A stretch of 64,000 nucleotides of DNA from contig JAJPRE010000006.1 in NCBI GenBank assembly GCA_023700245.1, positions 1 through 64,000 on the forward strand. The letters run 5' to 3'. The DNA is from Candidatus Thalassarchaeaceae archaeon. GTDB lineage: Archaea > Thermoplasmatota > Poseidoniia > Poseidoniales > Thalassarchaeaceae. Numbering within the stretch: position 1 is the stretch's first letter; every line of letters begins with the position of its first letter. Below, piece by piece: positions 7,076 through 16,060 of this stretch. The notes beneath the pieces are model-generated. The model was not told where the DNA came from. It was given only the letters and a program-made list of their open reading frames with translations, and searched no databases. Both the position numbers and the translations under genes were made by a program.

Positions 7076-8454
7076 ATAGCATCTGGCGCTAAAAATTCAT
7101 TAACTCTACCGGCCCATTCATCTCTTTTTTCAGATAAATCATTAAGCCAGATTGTAGCATTCTCGATGCATATATTTTTCATTTTACCTGCTAATATTTT
7201 TCCGCTTTCATAATCTCTTTTTACATCATTTAAAACATTATCATCTTTTTCAAAGAAAAATTGTAAGTACTGAAATGAAACATCTTTACTACAGTCACCA
7301 CCTAAACGTCTGTGTTCTTCTACGGTTGGCTGACCTCCACTATATGCTTTCTTGACTTTCTTTTCCATTTGAGCGATACTATCATTCATAAATATAGTAG
7401 TTTCAGGTTTAGAGGAAGACATTTTATCTCCTGTCATTCCCACAGCGAACCTGTGGTAAGTAGAGCATGGTGGCATGAACCCCATACCCCCCATTTTTCG
7501 TTCTAAACGTAATAAATTCAACTTTAATTCCGATATATCGTTATTTGAAGCGCCAGGAATATCTAATGTACCATGTTTAGGATTAGAAATTATGTCTGCA
7601 TACCCAATAGAAGAAATTGAGGATTTTATCCTATTAAAAATAATGTTACGAACCTCACGATTTACTTTACCTTCTTTAGAAATTCCAAATATTTCCGAGT
7701 TATCATCTTGGATTGATAATGCTACAGTAAGTCCTCCATTTTTTCTAGGCTTTACATTGAACCAATTTGTCTTACTAACTAAGCCCCTAGTTAGTCTTAG
7801 GTGAGGATCTTGGTCTATTCCAACAGGCACTACAATCGGCCTAAGTCCGCCAAACTCCTCCATCTGTGGATGAACAATATCTCCTGCTTGAACAAGTGGT
7901 GCTTGGACATGAGCTAAATTAGTGTCGCCTCCGAATCCATATATTGCTTCAAATTCGGAAATATTAGTTTTACGGCCCAAAGTAAAGGCTAGACGTTGGA
8001 CGTCGGGCCTTTTACTTTGAAAATAAACACTAGTAGATTTAGGATTCAACCCCATTGCTGCATAATTAATAATGTATTCTTCCAAAGCAACTTCTCTACC
8101 TTTTCTTAGCGAGGTAGATCTGGTTGCTAATGCTTCTAAATCTGCAACTGCAACGGTAACATCTCCCCCTTGTTCTTGAAACCATTTTACTTGGTCGATT
8201 ACCATGCTATGGCCGAGGTGCATCTTACCGCTAGGCATAAGGCCAGTTAGAACGCCAAATTTTTCACTTTTATGTATGGAATTTAGTATTATATCTAGGT
8301 CCCTATGGCCAAAAATAATTCCCCTTCTATGTAATATATTTGGATTAGGAATTTTAGATAATTCTATTGAGTCTAATCCAAATTGAGTAGATAATCTATC
8401 ATAATCAGTAGACTGTTCTGATGACCAAGGATCAATATGACCTGCATCTCCCAT
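7072..8454 (-). CDS. trpS: Tryptophanyl-tRNA synthetase
   Basis: This class I aminoacyl-tRNA synthetase charges tRNA-Trp. Visible signatures are LMPSGKMHLGH (the HIGH motif, here HLGH) and GDKMSSSKP (KMSKS motif), together with the archaeal/eukaryotic-type N-terminus HIDPWSSEQSTDYDRLSTQFG. I chose the ATG at 8454 because it places that conserved N-terminus at the start. The frame stays open to 8523 but the extra 23 residues (LLIHRWFDCIYHLPIV) look non-coding. The resulting 460 residues suit an archaeal TrpRS. Confidence 0.93.
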   Translation of the reverse strand: MGDAGHIDPWSSEQSTDYDRLSTQFGLDSIELSKIPNPNILHRRGIIFGHRDLDIILNSIHKSEKFGVLTGLMPSGKMHLGHSMVIDQVKWFQEQGGDVTVAVADLEALATRSTSLRKGREVALEEYIINYAAMGLNPKSTSVYFQSKRPDVQRLAFTLGRKTNISEFEAIYGFGGDTNLAHVQAPLVQAGDIVHPQMEEFGGLRPIVVPVGIDQDPHLRLTRGLVSKTNWFNVKPRKNGGLTVALSIQDDNSEIFGISKEGKVNREVRNIIFNRIKSSISSIGYADIISNPKHGTLDIPGASNNDISELKLNLLRLERKMGGMGFMPPCSTYHRFAVGMTGDKMSSSKPETTIFMNDSIAQMEKKVKKAYSGGQPTVEEHRRLGGDCSKDVSFQYLQFFFEKDDNVLNDVKRDYESGKILAGKMKNICIENATIWLNDLSEKRDEWAGRVNEFLAPDAI

Positions 8455-8549
8455 GACAATCGGTAGATGATATATGCAATCAAACCATCGATGAATTAGA
8501 AGTATTTTAACAGTTAAACACAATAAAGATCACCTCGCCCGATTAATTA

Positions 8550-9608
8550 ATGGCATCCATTCATTGCTTGGGAACGGGACTAGTTGGGTCATTTGTAGCC
8601 AAAAGATTAGCGATTAATGGCCATCTAGTCTATGCACATGACATTGCCCCTAATTCACAATTGGTTGGCCACCAAAACATCACGATAATAGAGGGTGATG
8701 CATTAGAAAAAATTAGAGATGTAAGCAAAATGCCTAAATTTGATTTAATAGTCAATATGTTACCTGGAGATATCGGGCATGAGGCAATGAAGATACTATG
8801 CGCTCAAAATGTTAAAGTTGTAGATTTGAGCTTTAGTGAAATTACTCCAGACAGTTTAATCAAAGACAATAATAATAGTAATTGTAGAGTATTATGGGAC
8901 GTTGGAATTGCCCCTGGACTATCCAATATGCTAATCTCCATAGCCCATAGGAGGATGGGTAAACTTAAAATTGGAGAAATTAGAGTAGGAGGTAATCCAA
9001 TTAATAAAATAGGTGGTTGGAATTACATGGCACCATTTTCTCCGAAGGATGTTATTGCAGAATATACACGTCCCGCCAGAGTAGTTAGAGATTCAAATAT
9101 CGCCATATTGAAACCATTATCTGAAAGGCACAATATCCAAGTATCTGGAAAGGGCCAGATGGAAGCATTTCTAACAGATGGATTGAGAAGTATATTGACC
9201 TCAATACCGGCAACAGAATTATCAGAATTCACAGTTAGATGGCCAGGCCACATTCAGAAATACATTGATGAATTTAATGATGGAACACTAGATTATAACC
9301 AATTATTGAATGATTGGAAATATAATGAAAATATAGAAGAATTTACTTGGATGGAAGTAATAGCAATTAATCACGATGGTAAAATGATGAAATGGACAAT
9401 ATCTGATGAAGGTGCAAATGATGGTCATTCTATGGCTAGATGTACGGGATTGGTAACAGTTTTTTGCATAGAAGAATGGCTAAATAATCCTGATATGATT
9501 ACAAAGGGCGTTCATGCTCCAGAAGAATTAGATAATGAGACCATAGAGAGAATAATTAAAAATATAAAGAATGAAAATATAGTTATAGAATTCGAATGTA
9601 ATTTTTAA
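8550..9608 (+). CDS. Saccharopine dehydrogenase-like NAD(P)-binding protein
   Basis: The N-terminal Rossmann fold begins CLGTGLVGSFVAKRLAING, with the dinucleotide-binding GxGxxG, and an Asp at the end of strand 2 (AHDIAP). The middle contains WDVGIAPGLSNMLI and GGWNYMAPFSPKDVI, typical of the saccharopine reductase/lysine-6-dehydrogenase fold. At 352 residues it lacks no obvious part. The actual substrate is unknown; amino-acid metabolism is the family norm. It is divergent from trpS with about 95 bases between and convergent with a membrane-anchored protein. Confidence 0.75.
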   Translation: MASIHCLGTGLVGSFVAKRLAINGHLVYAHDIAPNSQLVGHQNITIIEGDALEKIRDVSKMPKFDLIVNMLPGDIGHEAMKILCAQNVKVVDLSFSEITPDSLIKDNNNSNCRVLWDVGIAPGLSNMLISIAHRRMGKLKIGEIRVGGNPINKIGGWNYMAPFSPKDVIAEYTRPARVVRDSNIAILKPLSERHNIQVSGKGQMEAFLTDGLRSILTSIPATELSEFTVRWPGHIQKYIDEFNDGTLDYNQLLNDWKYNENIEEFTWMEVIAINHDGKMMKWTISDEGANDGHSMARCTGLVTVFCIEEWLNNPDMITKGVHAPEELDNETIERIIKNIKNENIVIEFECNF

Positions 9609-9609
9609 T

Positions 9610-10725
9610 TTAACCTAATGTTGTATCGTATTTATCTTTTAGTATTAACCACTTTATTGCGATTGGAGTTGCAATTAGAGTAATTATTGCGATTCCTATT
9701 ATAGGCCAATTAAAATCAGGTTCCGATGATCTTTCTATTAGCCACGTAAATAATATTTCAGAATCTAAAAAGTCTGAAGCAGATTCCCTGAGGTTACTGA
9801 CGTGATGCCCCACGACGGTAACACCATTATGTAAATCATTAAATGTCATTAGAGGGTTACTTATTGTAGAATTTAAATTTGAATTTTCAAATATTAATGT
9901 ATATGATTCATTTGGTGAAATGGTCAGTATAATTTTGTTATCGGCATTTCTCCAACCGGTTTTAAGATTCTGATCAGATGCATTCAGAATTGGTACATCA
10001 ATATCATTAGAATCTTTAATAGAAATTAGTTCAGGAGTATTTTCAATAGAGATAGTGCCCGGAACTTGCCATGAATTATTAGCAGTCGCTAAAGTTACTA
10101 TTAGTTCATTATTTTCTTTACTTATGTTAATTGATTGACTTGATATCTTATGATTATACCATTCTCCCCATGTTGTATACCATATTTTTTCATTTGACTC
10201 TAACCATTCTACAACTTCTTTATCTTCTCTAACCTTGATATCATATATTCTGGCTATCCAGTATATACTTACAAGAGTATCTTTATTAGCAGAATTTAAT
10301 AATGAAATATTTGCTATATTTTTCTCTAAACTCCCCCCATTCCTCTCCATTACAAAAAGTTCATTAGGAGAATTAGTGACTTGATCTCCAATGATTTTAA
10401 AGCCAGAATTAAGAAGATTAGTTTCGGTCAGATTATCTATTTCTCCAGACGTTATCCCAAAGGATATAGGATATTTTCCCCATCTTGAGGAATTGGATTG
10501 GGTTGATAGATAATCTCTGCAACTTTCAATTATCCATTGTTCATCATTAATATCAATATTCTCAAATCCATGGCATCCAAATTCATCACCTAAGGCAAGT
10601 CTTTCTGGTCCAATTAAATTTTTAATCCATCCATCGGACTTCCATTCAGTAGCCATTACTGGTGAAACTGTTGGAATAGTGAATATAATAATTAATATCA
10701 ATCCTTTGATACTGAGTCTCCCCAT
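9610..10725 (-). CDS. Cell-surface protein with signal peptide and C-terminal anchor
   Basis: A signal peptide (residues about 1-25, LILIIIFTIPTVSPVMA) is followed by about 310 residues of extracytoplasmic sequence rich in Ser, Asn and Trp. A single C-terminal membrane helix comes next (about 342-363, WPIIGIAIITLIATPIAIKWLIL), then a short basic tail. No catalytic motif is recognised. The two cysteines near residues 50 and 69 (FGCHGFE and ESCRDYL) could form a disulphide. It is probably a lineage-specific type I membrane protein. Confidence 0.6.
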   Translation of the reverse strand: MGRLSIKGLILIIIFTIPTVSPVMATEWKSDGWIKNLIGPERLALGDEFGCHGFENIDINDEQWIIESCRDYLSTQSNSSRWGKYPISFGITSGEIDNLTETNLLNSGFKIIGDQVTNSPNELFVMERNGGSLEKNIANISLLNSANKDTLVSIYWIARIYDIKVREDKEVVEWLESNEKIWYTTWGEWYNHKISSQSINISKENNELIVTLATANNSWQVPGTISIENTPELISIKDSNDIDVPILNASDQNLKTGWRNADNKIILTISPNESYTLIFENSNLNSTISNPLMTFNDLHNGVTVVGHHVSNLRESASDFLDSEILFTWLIERSSEPDFNWPIIGIAIITLIATPIAIKWLILKDKYDTTLG

Positions 10726-10805
10726 GGTTTCCGGAAATATATCTAGGATATGAAGTACTTGGAATCATTAGTAAAGGCTAAGTTGAAAGGGCAATACGGT
10801 AAATT

Positions 10806-11579
10806 ATGGGAGGTTTGGAAAGTAACCTAATAAATTTGTCTAACCTAATAAAGATTAAAGGTACTGGAAATGAATTTAAGACTCCTAAATTATACAAATT
10901 TTTAGTAAATTATATCAGAATAATTGGGCGAAGTTTTACAAGAGTTAATTTTGAAGGATTAGAGAAAATACCAAGACGCGGGCCCGTAATAATTGTTGGG
11001 AATCATACTTCCAATATCGACCCGATCATTAAAATTATGGGCAATATGAGGCCGATTCATTATCTTGCTAAAGAAGGTCATTTTAAGAAGCAGCCAAATA
11101 GAACAATAATGCTCAGTACGGGTCAAATTGAAACATTTAGAGATTCAGGTGGAACGGATGCTTTGGCTCGTGCAATCGATGTATTAGATTCTGGATTATG
11201 TTTGGGCTTGTTTCCAGAAGGAACAAGATCTAGAAATATCAAAGCCCCATTTTTACAAAAGGGTAAAACAGGTGTTGCCAGAATTGCAGCAAGTTACCCC
11301 GACATTCCGATAATACCTATGTGCATAATGGGCGCGAGAGATATGATGGCCCCAGGAGACAATATAATTAGAATATGGAAAAAAATATCTGTTAAAATAG
11401 ATGAGCCCATAACATTTAATCAATGGATCATACATGAAGATGGAGGTTCCATGAGCGAAAATAAAATTGTGAAAATGATAGCATCAAATGATGAAGATAG
11501 AAATGAACAGATGAGATTTTTATATAGAAAATTTACTGATCAATTGATGGAAAATTTGAAACAATTGGGCGCACCATAA
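10806..11579 (+). CDS. PlsC-family lysophospholipid acyltransferase
   Basis: Both acyltransferase blocks are present: NHTSNID (the catalytic H-x4-D) and LFPEGTRSR (phosphate binding). The family transfers acyl groups to the sn-2 position of lysophosphatidate. The 257-residue length is normal. Archaeal membranes are ether-linked, so an ester-forming enzyme is notable. Established reports describe such bacterial-type lipid genes in Marine Group II genomes; whether this one makes phospholipid, remodels something else or acts in storage cannot be decided here. It is followed by thyA on the same strand. Confidence 0.85.
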   Translation: MGGLESNLINLSNLIKIKGTGNEFKTPKLYKFLVNYIRIIGRSFTRVNFEGLEKIPRRGPVIIVGNHTSNIDPIIKIMGNMRPIHYLAKEGHFKKQPNRTIMLSTGQIETFRDSGGTDALARAIDVLDSGLCLGLFPEGTRSRNIKAPFLQKGKTGVARIAASYPDIPIIPMCIMGARDMMAPGDNIIRIWKKISVKIDEPITFNQWIIHEDGGSMSENKIVKMIASNDEDRNEQMRFLYRKFTDQLMENLKQLGAP

Positions 11580-11630
11580 ATACAACTTTCCGTAGCGTTG
11601 AAGGACTACCAGCGCAGACGCCTACAATAC

Positions 11631-12425
11631 ATGGAACAGTATTTGACATTCCTTCGAACGATTTTAGAAGAAGGAGAAGAAAAATCAGATAGGACAGGAA
11701 CGGGCACAATCTCAATATTTGGACATCAAATGAGATTTAATTTAACTGATTCATTTCCGGCTGTAACGACTAAGAAAATACATTGGCCAAGTGTGATTCA
11801 TGAATTATTGTGGATCTTATCAGGAGATACAAATGTATCATATCTTCAAGAAAATGGAGTTAAAATATGGAATGAGTGGGCTGATTCTGAAGGAAATTTA
11901 GGCCCTGTTTACGGAGAACAATGGAGGAAATGGAAATCTGATGAAGGCGCACTAATAGATCAAATAAAAGATGCAATTAATATGATAAATGAAGATCCAG
12001 ATAGTAGGAGGATTATCGTATCAGCATGGAATGTTGGTGAATTAGATAAAATGGCATTAATGCCGTGCCATGCATTTTTTCAATTTTATGTTAATGATGG
12101 TAAGCTATCGTGTCAATTATATCAAAGAAGTGCTGATGCGTTCTTAGGAGTGCCATTCAATATATCTTCATACAGCTTGTTGACATGTATGATTGCACAA
12201 ATTTGTAATTTAGAGCCTGGAGAATTTATTTGGACAGGGGGTGATTGTCACTTATATCTCAATCACATAGAACAAGCTAAATTACAAATTAATAGAGTGC
12301 CGCTTCCTCAACCAAAGTTGAAATTAAATAAAGAAATAGTTAACATAGATGATTTTTCATTTGAAGACATCAAGATTGTTGATTATCATCATCATCCCTC
12401 GATATCTGCACCCATTTCAATATGA
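11631..12425 (+). CDS. thyA: Thymidylate synthase (ThyA type)
   Basis: This enzyme converts dUMP to dTMP with methylene-tetrahydrofolate. The conserved motifs are [12 protein letters not shown], the catalytic cysteine in [12 protein letters not shown], and [14 protein letters not shown] chose the ATG at 11631 because [15 protein letters not shown] aligns with the family N-terminus and gives 264 residues, the length of the E. coli enzyme. An upstream TTG at 11598 would add 11 residues without family support. Dihydrofolate reductase follows after 9 bases, so substrate regeneration is encoded in the same transcript. Confidence 0.95.
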   Translation: MEQYLTFLRTILEEGEEKSDRTGTGTISIFGHQMRFNLTDSFPAVTTKKIHWPSVIHELLWILSGDTNVSYLQENGVKIWNEWADSEGNLGPVYGEQWRKWKSDEGALIDQIKDAINMINEDPDSRRIIVSAWNVGELDKMALMPCHAFFQFYVNDGKLSCQLYQRSADAFLGVPFNISSYSLLTCMIAQICNLEPGEFIWTGGDCHLYLNHIEQAKLQINRVPLPQPKLKLNKEIVNIDDFSFEDIKIVDYHHHPSISAPISI

Positions 12426-12434
12426 GGAATAAAT

Positions 12435-12944
12435 ATGATAATTTCAATGATTGTAGCAATGGACCTAACGAATGCGATTGGAGAAGGAAATACTATCCCG
12501 TGGAGGTTATCGGCAGATATGATGAGATTCAAAAATTTAACACAGGGCTCTGGTAATAATGCAGTAGTCATGGGTAGAAAAACTTGGGAGAGTTTGCCAA
12601 ATAAATCAAGGCCATTGCCGGATAGATTAAACATAGTTATGTCTAGAAATTCTAATTGGAAAGATCTTGGGGCAGAGGTTGCTTTGTACCCCGGGCGGGC
12701 AATAGAAATAGCATATTCTGAAGCCTGCGATATATGTTGGATAATTGGCGGTTCAGAGATATATGATTTATTTATTAATCTCGTAGATGAGATTCATCTT
12801 ACTAGAGTAAAAACTGAACATAGTGGGAAAGTAGTATTTCCAAGATGGGACTCCGATAATTGGACTGAGCAGGTTGTAGAAGAATATATGAAGGATTCAA
12901 AAAATGAATTTAGTACAATTTATTCAATATGGAAAAAAAACTAA
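12435..12944 (+). CDS. folA: Dihydrofolate reductase
   Basis: This enzyme regenerates tetrahydrofolate after the ThyA reaction. Motifs seen: the N-terminal strand IVAMDLTNAIG, IPWRLSADMMRFK with the catalytic acidic residue (Asp), the NADPH-binding VMGRKTWESLP, and IIGGSEIYDLF. At 169 residues it has the usual size. It follows thyA with a 9-base gap. ThyA with FolA is a bacterial-type folate arrangement that in archaea is restricted to some lineages, so ancient acquisition from bacteria is plausible but not shown. Confidence 0.93.
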   Translation: MIISMIVAMDLTNAIGEGNTIPWRLSADMMRFKNLTQGSGNNAVVMGRKTWESLPNKSRPLPDRLNIVMSRNSNWKDLGAEVALYPGRAIEIAYSEACDICWIIGGSEIYDLFINLVDEIHLTRVKTEHSGKVVFPRWDSDNWTEQVVEEYMKDSKNEFSTIYSIWKKN

Positions 12945-13372
12945 TCAATTTTCTTATAATTTGTTACTCTGATTCCTAATCCGCCCTTTATTGAAGGCCT
13001 CTTCATAATTACGTCCATTTTATTATGAAATTCTTTTTCTAAATCTATTTCTAGTGCTAAAGAATGACCTAAAATCAATATCAAAATATCTGCAAGTTCT
13101 TCGGAAATTTCATTTTTTGATTTACCTTTTGTTATTGCGGCTGAAAATTCTCCTAATTCTTCTACTGTTAATGCTATTCTATATCCCATATCGTGCCCGT
13201 TATTGTGTTTATTTGAAAAAGAATGTTTGGAATGAAAACCCGCCACCCTTTGCATCATTGTACCCCAAAGTCCATCTAATTCTCCTCCAAAATCTGATAT
13301 AATCCAATCTTCAACACTCAGTGGCCTGCCCATGTGCTCCGAATAGCGAAGAGGGTCATCAATTTTACTCAT
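12941..13372 (-). CDS. MazG-like nucleotide pyrophosphohydrolase
   Basis: The all-alpha NTP-PPase metal site is visible as EELGEFSAAITKGKSKNEISEELADILI (EExxE followed by ExxD; central part of the protein), with the following helix LEKEFHNKMDVIMKR. Enzymes of this family hydrolyse nucleoside triphosphates to monophosphates and can clean the pool of aberrant or excess dNTPs. Its end overlaps the end of folA (convergent). Its start adjoins the stop of the MTA phosphorylase gene on the same strand. Confidence 0.75.
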   Translation of the reverse strand: MSKIDDPLRYSEHMGRPLSVEDWIISDFGGELDGLWGTMMQRVAGFHSKHSFSNKHNNGHDMGYRIALTVEELGEFSAAITKGKSKNEISEELADILILILGHSLALEIDLEKEFHNKMDVIMKRPSIKGGLGIRVTNYKKID

Positions 13373-14136
13373 TAAATATATTGATTAATCAATAAATCAA
13401 TACACTTAGAAATATTTTCAACAATCAATGAACTAAGGTTCTCAATTTCATTATGATTTATCCCAATAGAATTACCATTTGGATTTCTGCCAGATGCCCA
13501 GTTGGCAGAATATATAATTGATGCATATGGAATGGATAATTCTGATATCAATCGTGATTCCGGACCAAGCGTCATATTTACTGCCTCAGCACCCATTTTT
13601 CCTAATGCATTTATCTCCGCAGGACTTTCAAACTGAGGGCCGTTACATTGAGCAACTACAATTTTTTGTACACACTTTTGTTGAATATTTTCGATAATAA
13701 TTTCTAAATTATTAATTATTTGTTGATCGAATATTGATGTTCTATCTGAATGTACGGCCGAAGCATCATGAAAAGACCAAGAGTATTCACTAAAATCTAT
13801 CATATCTATCGATAATCCAATATCCCCCGGAGAAAAATTTGAGGACAATGTTCCTACTGAATTTATGCTAATAATGAAATCAGAATTTGTACTAGAAGAA
13901 GCATGAATATTGGCCCTATGTTCAATTAAATTGGGGGGAGTTGTGCTACCATCATCTGAATGATCCCTTTGGATCATAAATATCATATTATTACTATTAT
14001 CATTTATTGCCGATATTGGGACATCGCCCCATTTTGAATGACTTCTTAAGACGGTAATTTCAGAACCATATAATTGAGAAATAAATTTTGGTAGATTAGA
14101 TAATCCGGTGCCATATAATACGCATACGCGAACCAT
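13372..14136 (-). CDS. mtnP: Methylthioadenosine/purine nucleoside phosphorylase
   Basis: The N-terminus VLYGTGLSNLP is a variant of the phosphate-binding GTGL motif. NGPQFESPAEINALGKMGAEAVNMTLGPESRLISEL is the nucleoside-binding block of the MTAP family, with Gln where Arg is usual (GPRFETPAE). It releases adenine and methylthioribose-1-phosphate from MTA in methionine salvage; purine nucleoside specificity is possible. The stop codon touches the start of the MazG-like gene, consistent with one transcript. Confidence 0.85.
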   Translation of the reverse strand: MVRVCVLYGTGLSNLPKFISQLYGSEITVLRSHSKWGDVPISAINDNSNNMIFMIQRDHSDDGSTTPPNLIEHRANIHASSSTNSDFIISINSVGTLSSNFSPGDIGLSIDMIDFSEYSWSFHDASAVHSDRTSIFDQQIINNLEIIIENIQQKCVQKIVVAQCNGPQFESPAEINALGKMGAEAVNMTLGPESRLISELSIPYASIIYSANWASGRNPNGNSIGINHNEIENLSSLIVENISKCIDLLINQYI

Positions 14137-14178
14137 TACGATTTATCGCAGAGGACTGCAATAGATGTAATTAATGGA

Positions 14179-15087
14179 CTATTCTTCTAAACGGGCTATT
14201 AAGTCTGCTTTCTTACCTGAAATTGGTTTACTTGCTTCCTTTAGTAGATCCTTTAATTGAGCAACTGTCATAGACTTATAATCAATTGATTCAGTTTTTT
14301 CAGATTTTTCTACTGGGGCGACTTCATCAATTGGAGTTTCTAGGACAGATTCCTCAATTAGTTCAGATATTTCTGCTCCGGCTTCTGCAGCAACTAATAC
14401 ATCTGATTCAGGTTCTTCAACGGTGACTTCTTTTGATTTTTCCATTTCATATATTTCATCAAGAGTCGGACCTTCATCAACAACTACTCCTGATTGAAGT
14501 AATTGAACTCGTCTGAATAGGATATTTTTTACTGGTTGAATTTTTGTTACTTCATCCTTCATAGAGTTTTCAAGAGTACCGTCAAATAATGATTTCTGAA
14601 TTTCAATCCAAGTGGAATCGGCACCAATCCTCAAAATAGTATTTCTTGCAATTGTACGCATTTGTTGCTTTTGACTAGCTTTTATCCTACCTCTTGATAT
14701 AATAAGTGGTTTAAATCTTAGATAATACCCATCTTTGGTTACTAAATCTACCGTATCATCAATTTTTCCACGTTCTCTTCTAACTAAACGTCTAACATGG
14801 TCTTTCATCAAGTCATAACCAACAAATTCTGTCAGAGCATCTTTACTTACTACTTCTGTAACTCTGAATTGAATCTTAACATGCATTTTAGAAAAATCGC
14901 CATCTAATTCATTTTGCATTACTTCATAATGACGATCCACTACTTGGGAATCTTCTTCTGCAAGAGTTTCTCCGATCACTTTGAATGACCACGGATTACG
15001 AGGTGCGCGAATTGAGTACCATCTCTTTGATTTCCACTTATCTTTCTGTTTACGTGCTGCTGCCCTTGATACTGCTCCTTTTGCCAT
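14179..15087 (-). CDS. rps3ae: Small ribosomal subunit protein eS1 with C-terminal SAP domain
   Basis: The archaeal eS1 core is clear: KDKWKSKRWYSIRAPRNPWSFKVIGETLAEE, then FRVTEVVSKDALTEFVGYDLMKDHVRRLVRR. After about residue 210 the protein continues with an acidic linker. It finishes in a 30-residue SAP-type helix-turn-helix (SMTVAQLKDLLKEASKPISGKKADLIARLEE), a motif known for nucleic-acid binding. I start at the ATG at 15087 (MAKGAVSRAAARKQK); the open frame upstream to 15156 adds an unconvincing 23 residues. A SAP tail on eS1 is not usual outside this lineage. Confidence 0.9.
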   Translation of the reverse strand: MAKGAVSRAAARKQKDKWKSKRWYSIRAPRNPWSFKVIGETLAEEDSQVVDRHYEVMQNELDGDFSKMHVKIQFRVTEVVSKDALTEFVGYDLMKDHVRRLVRRERGKIDDTVDLVTKDGYYLRFKPLIISRGRIKASQKQQMRTIARNTILRIGADSTWIEIQKSLFDGTLENSMKDEVTKIQPVKNILFRRVQLLQSGVVVDEGPTLDEIYEMEKSKEVTVEEPESDVLVAAEAGAEISELIEESVLETPIDEVAPVEKSEKTESIDYKSMTVAQLKDLLKEASKPISGKKADLIARLEE

Positions 15088-15178
15088 AATAAGACCTCTC
15101 CTTCTGGGGGCTACCCCAATTGCAGTCCTTGCGAAATGAGTTGAGTATTTGAACAAGGTACATCATTATTGTATTTAA

Positions 15179-15667
15179 TTGTTGGATTTAATTCAAAGAC
15201 TTGGCACCCCTCCTGAGACCATGAGTCTGCATGGTGCAACATGGAGAGTCCATACAAGTTCAGTAGATGACGTAGACTTGATAATGGATGGAGTAAAATG
15301 GCTTGCAGGAAAAGACGCCATAATATCTGTAGATAAAGATAAATCTATACATGGCGCCATTCAAAATACTATTGAAGCCAGATTAGATAAAAAAAAATTA
15401 GCGATGGAATCATTAGAAAGACTTGGAGTTGATGTACTAGAAATGATTTATTCTGGTGATTTGAAAGCTAGGATTGATGAAGACAAAAATATGCATTTAA
15501 GGCTTGATTTGTCATCTCTTGTGCAACAAAAAATTAAATTATCTTTTGCAAGAAATGATGGGTTAATAGTAAAAGGCATATTTAAGATTGAATCATACCC
15601 TGGAGAAGATCCTTGTAATGTCCTCTCTCAAATATTAATCAGTGCCATTAATAAATTTAAAAAATGA
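15179..15667 (+). CDS. COG1325-like RNA-binding protein
   Basis: The 162-residue protein begins with a segment rich in His/Thr (HGATWRVHTSSVDDVDLIMDGVKWLAG), then DKDKSIHGAIQNTIEARLDKKKLAMESLERLG, and ends in a second alpha/beta half. The KSIHGAIQ stretch resembles the HGN motif of archaeal exosome-associated RNA-binding proteins of COG1325. Similarity is by eye only. It opens divergently from eS1, 90 bases away, consistent with an RNA-related role. It could instead be a lineage-specific protein. Confidence 0.45.
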   Translation: MLDLIQRLGTPPETMSLHGATWRVHTSSVDDVDLIMDGVKWLAGKDAIISVDKDKSIHGAIQNTIEARLDKKKLAMESLERLGVDVLEMIYSGDLKARIDEDKNMHLRLDLSSLVQQKIKLSFARNDGLIVKGIFKIESYPGEDPCNVLSQILISAINKFKK

Positions 15668-15692
15668 AAATGTTTGCCTAATTATAACCAAG

Positions 15693-15700
15693 TATTAAAA
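15693..15700 (+). promoter_or_regulatory. Candidate TATA box of the ferredoxin gene
   Basis: TATTAAAA lies about 30 bases before the ferredoxin ATG in an otherwise gene-free gap. That spacing would give a nearly leaderless transcript, common in archaea. Confidence 0.4.
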
Positions 15701-15730
15701 GCCTAGAGAATAACCACTAACTCAATTACC

Positions 15731-16006
15731 ATGACTCATGTAGTAACTTCGGCTTGCGTTGGCCATAAATATCAAGATTGCGTAGCAGTTTGCCCGGTAG
15801 AAGCATTTAAGGAAGCAGATAATTATTTGGTAATTGATCCAGATGAGTGTATTGATTGCGCCGCATGCGTTCCCGAATGCCCTGTAGATGCCATATTTGC
15901 AGATACAGACTTACCTGATGAAGAAGAAGAATGGTTGCAAAGGAATGAAGATGAATCTCCGAATCTAGAAATTGCAGAAGGAGATTCTCCAGTCCTTGCA
16001 GACTAA
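15731..16006 (+). CDS. Ferredoxin, 7Fe ([3Fe-4S][4Fe-4S]) type
   Basis: The sequence follows the Azotobacter FdI pattern: [15 protein letters not shown] and then [18 protein letters not shown]. Cysteines for a [3Fe-4S] cluster (first, DC and the last CP) and for a [4Fe-4S] cluster (VCP plus CIDCAAC) are all present. The position of the second cysteine, which in this family is not a cluster ligand, is His (C-x-x-H). An acidic C-terminal tail ([15 protein letters not shown]) follows. It is a cytosolic electron carrier; partner unknown. It is followed by pdxS on the same strand after 54 bases. Confidence 0.88.
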   Translation: MTHVVTSACVGHKYQDCVAVCPVEAFKEADNYLVIDPDECIDCAACVPECPVDAIFADTDLPDEEEEWLQRNEDESPNLEIAEGDSPVLAD

Positions 16007-16060
16007 AATGTTTCAGTTCGATTAACATAACTTCTTGAACTCTAGACGAGAGGAAATAAT

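Noticed and set aside
8455-8523. 23-residue N-terminal extension of TrpRS
   Set aside because: The conserved archaeal TrpRS N-terminus starts at the ATG at 8454.
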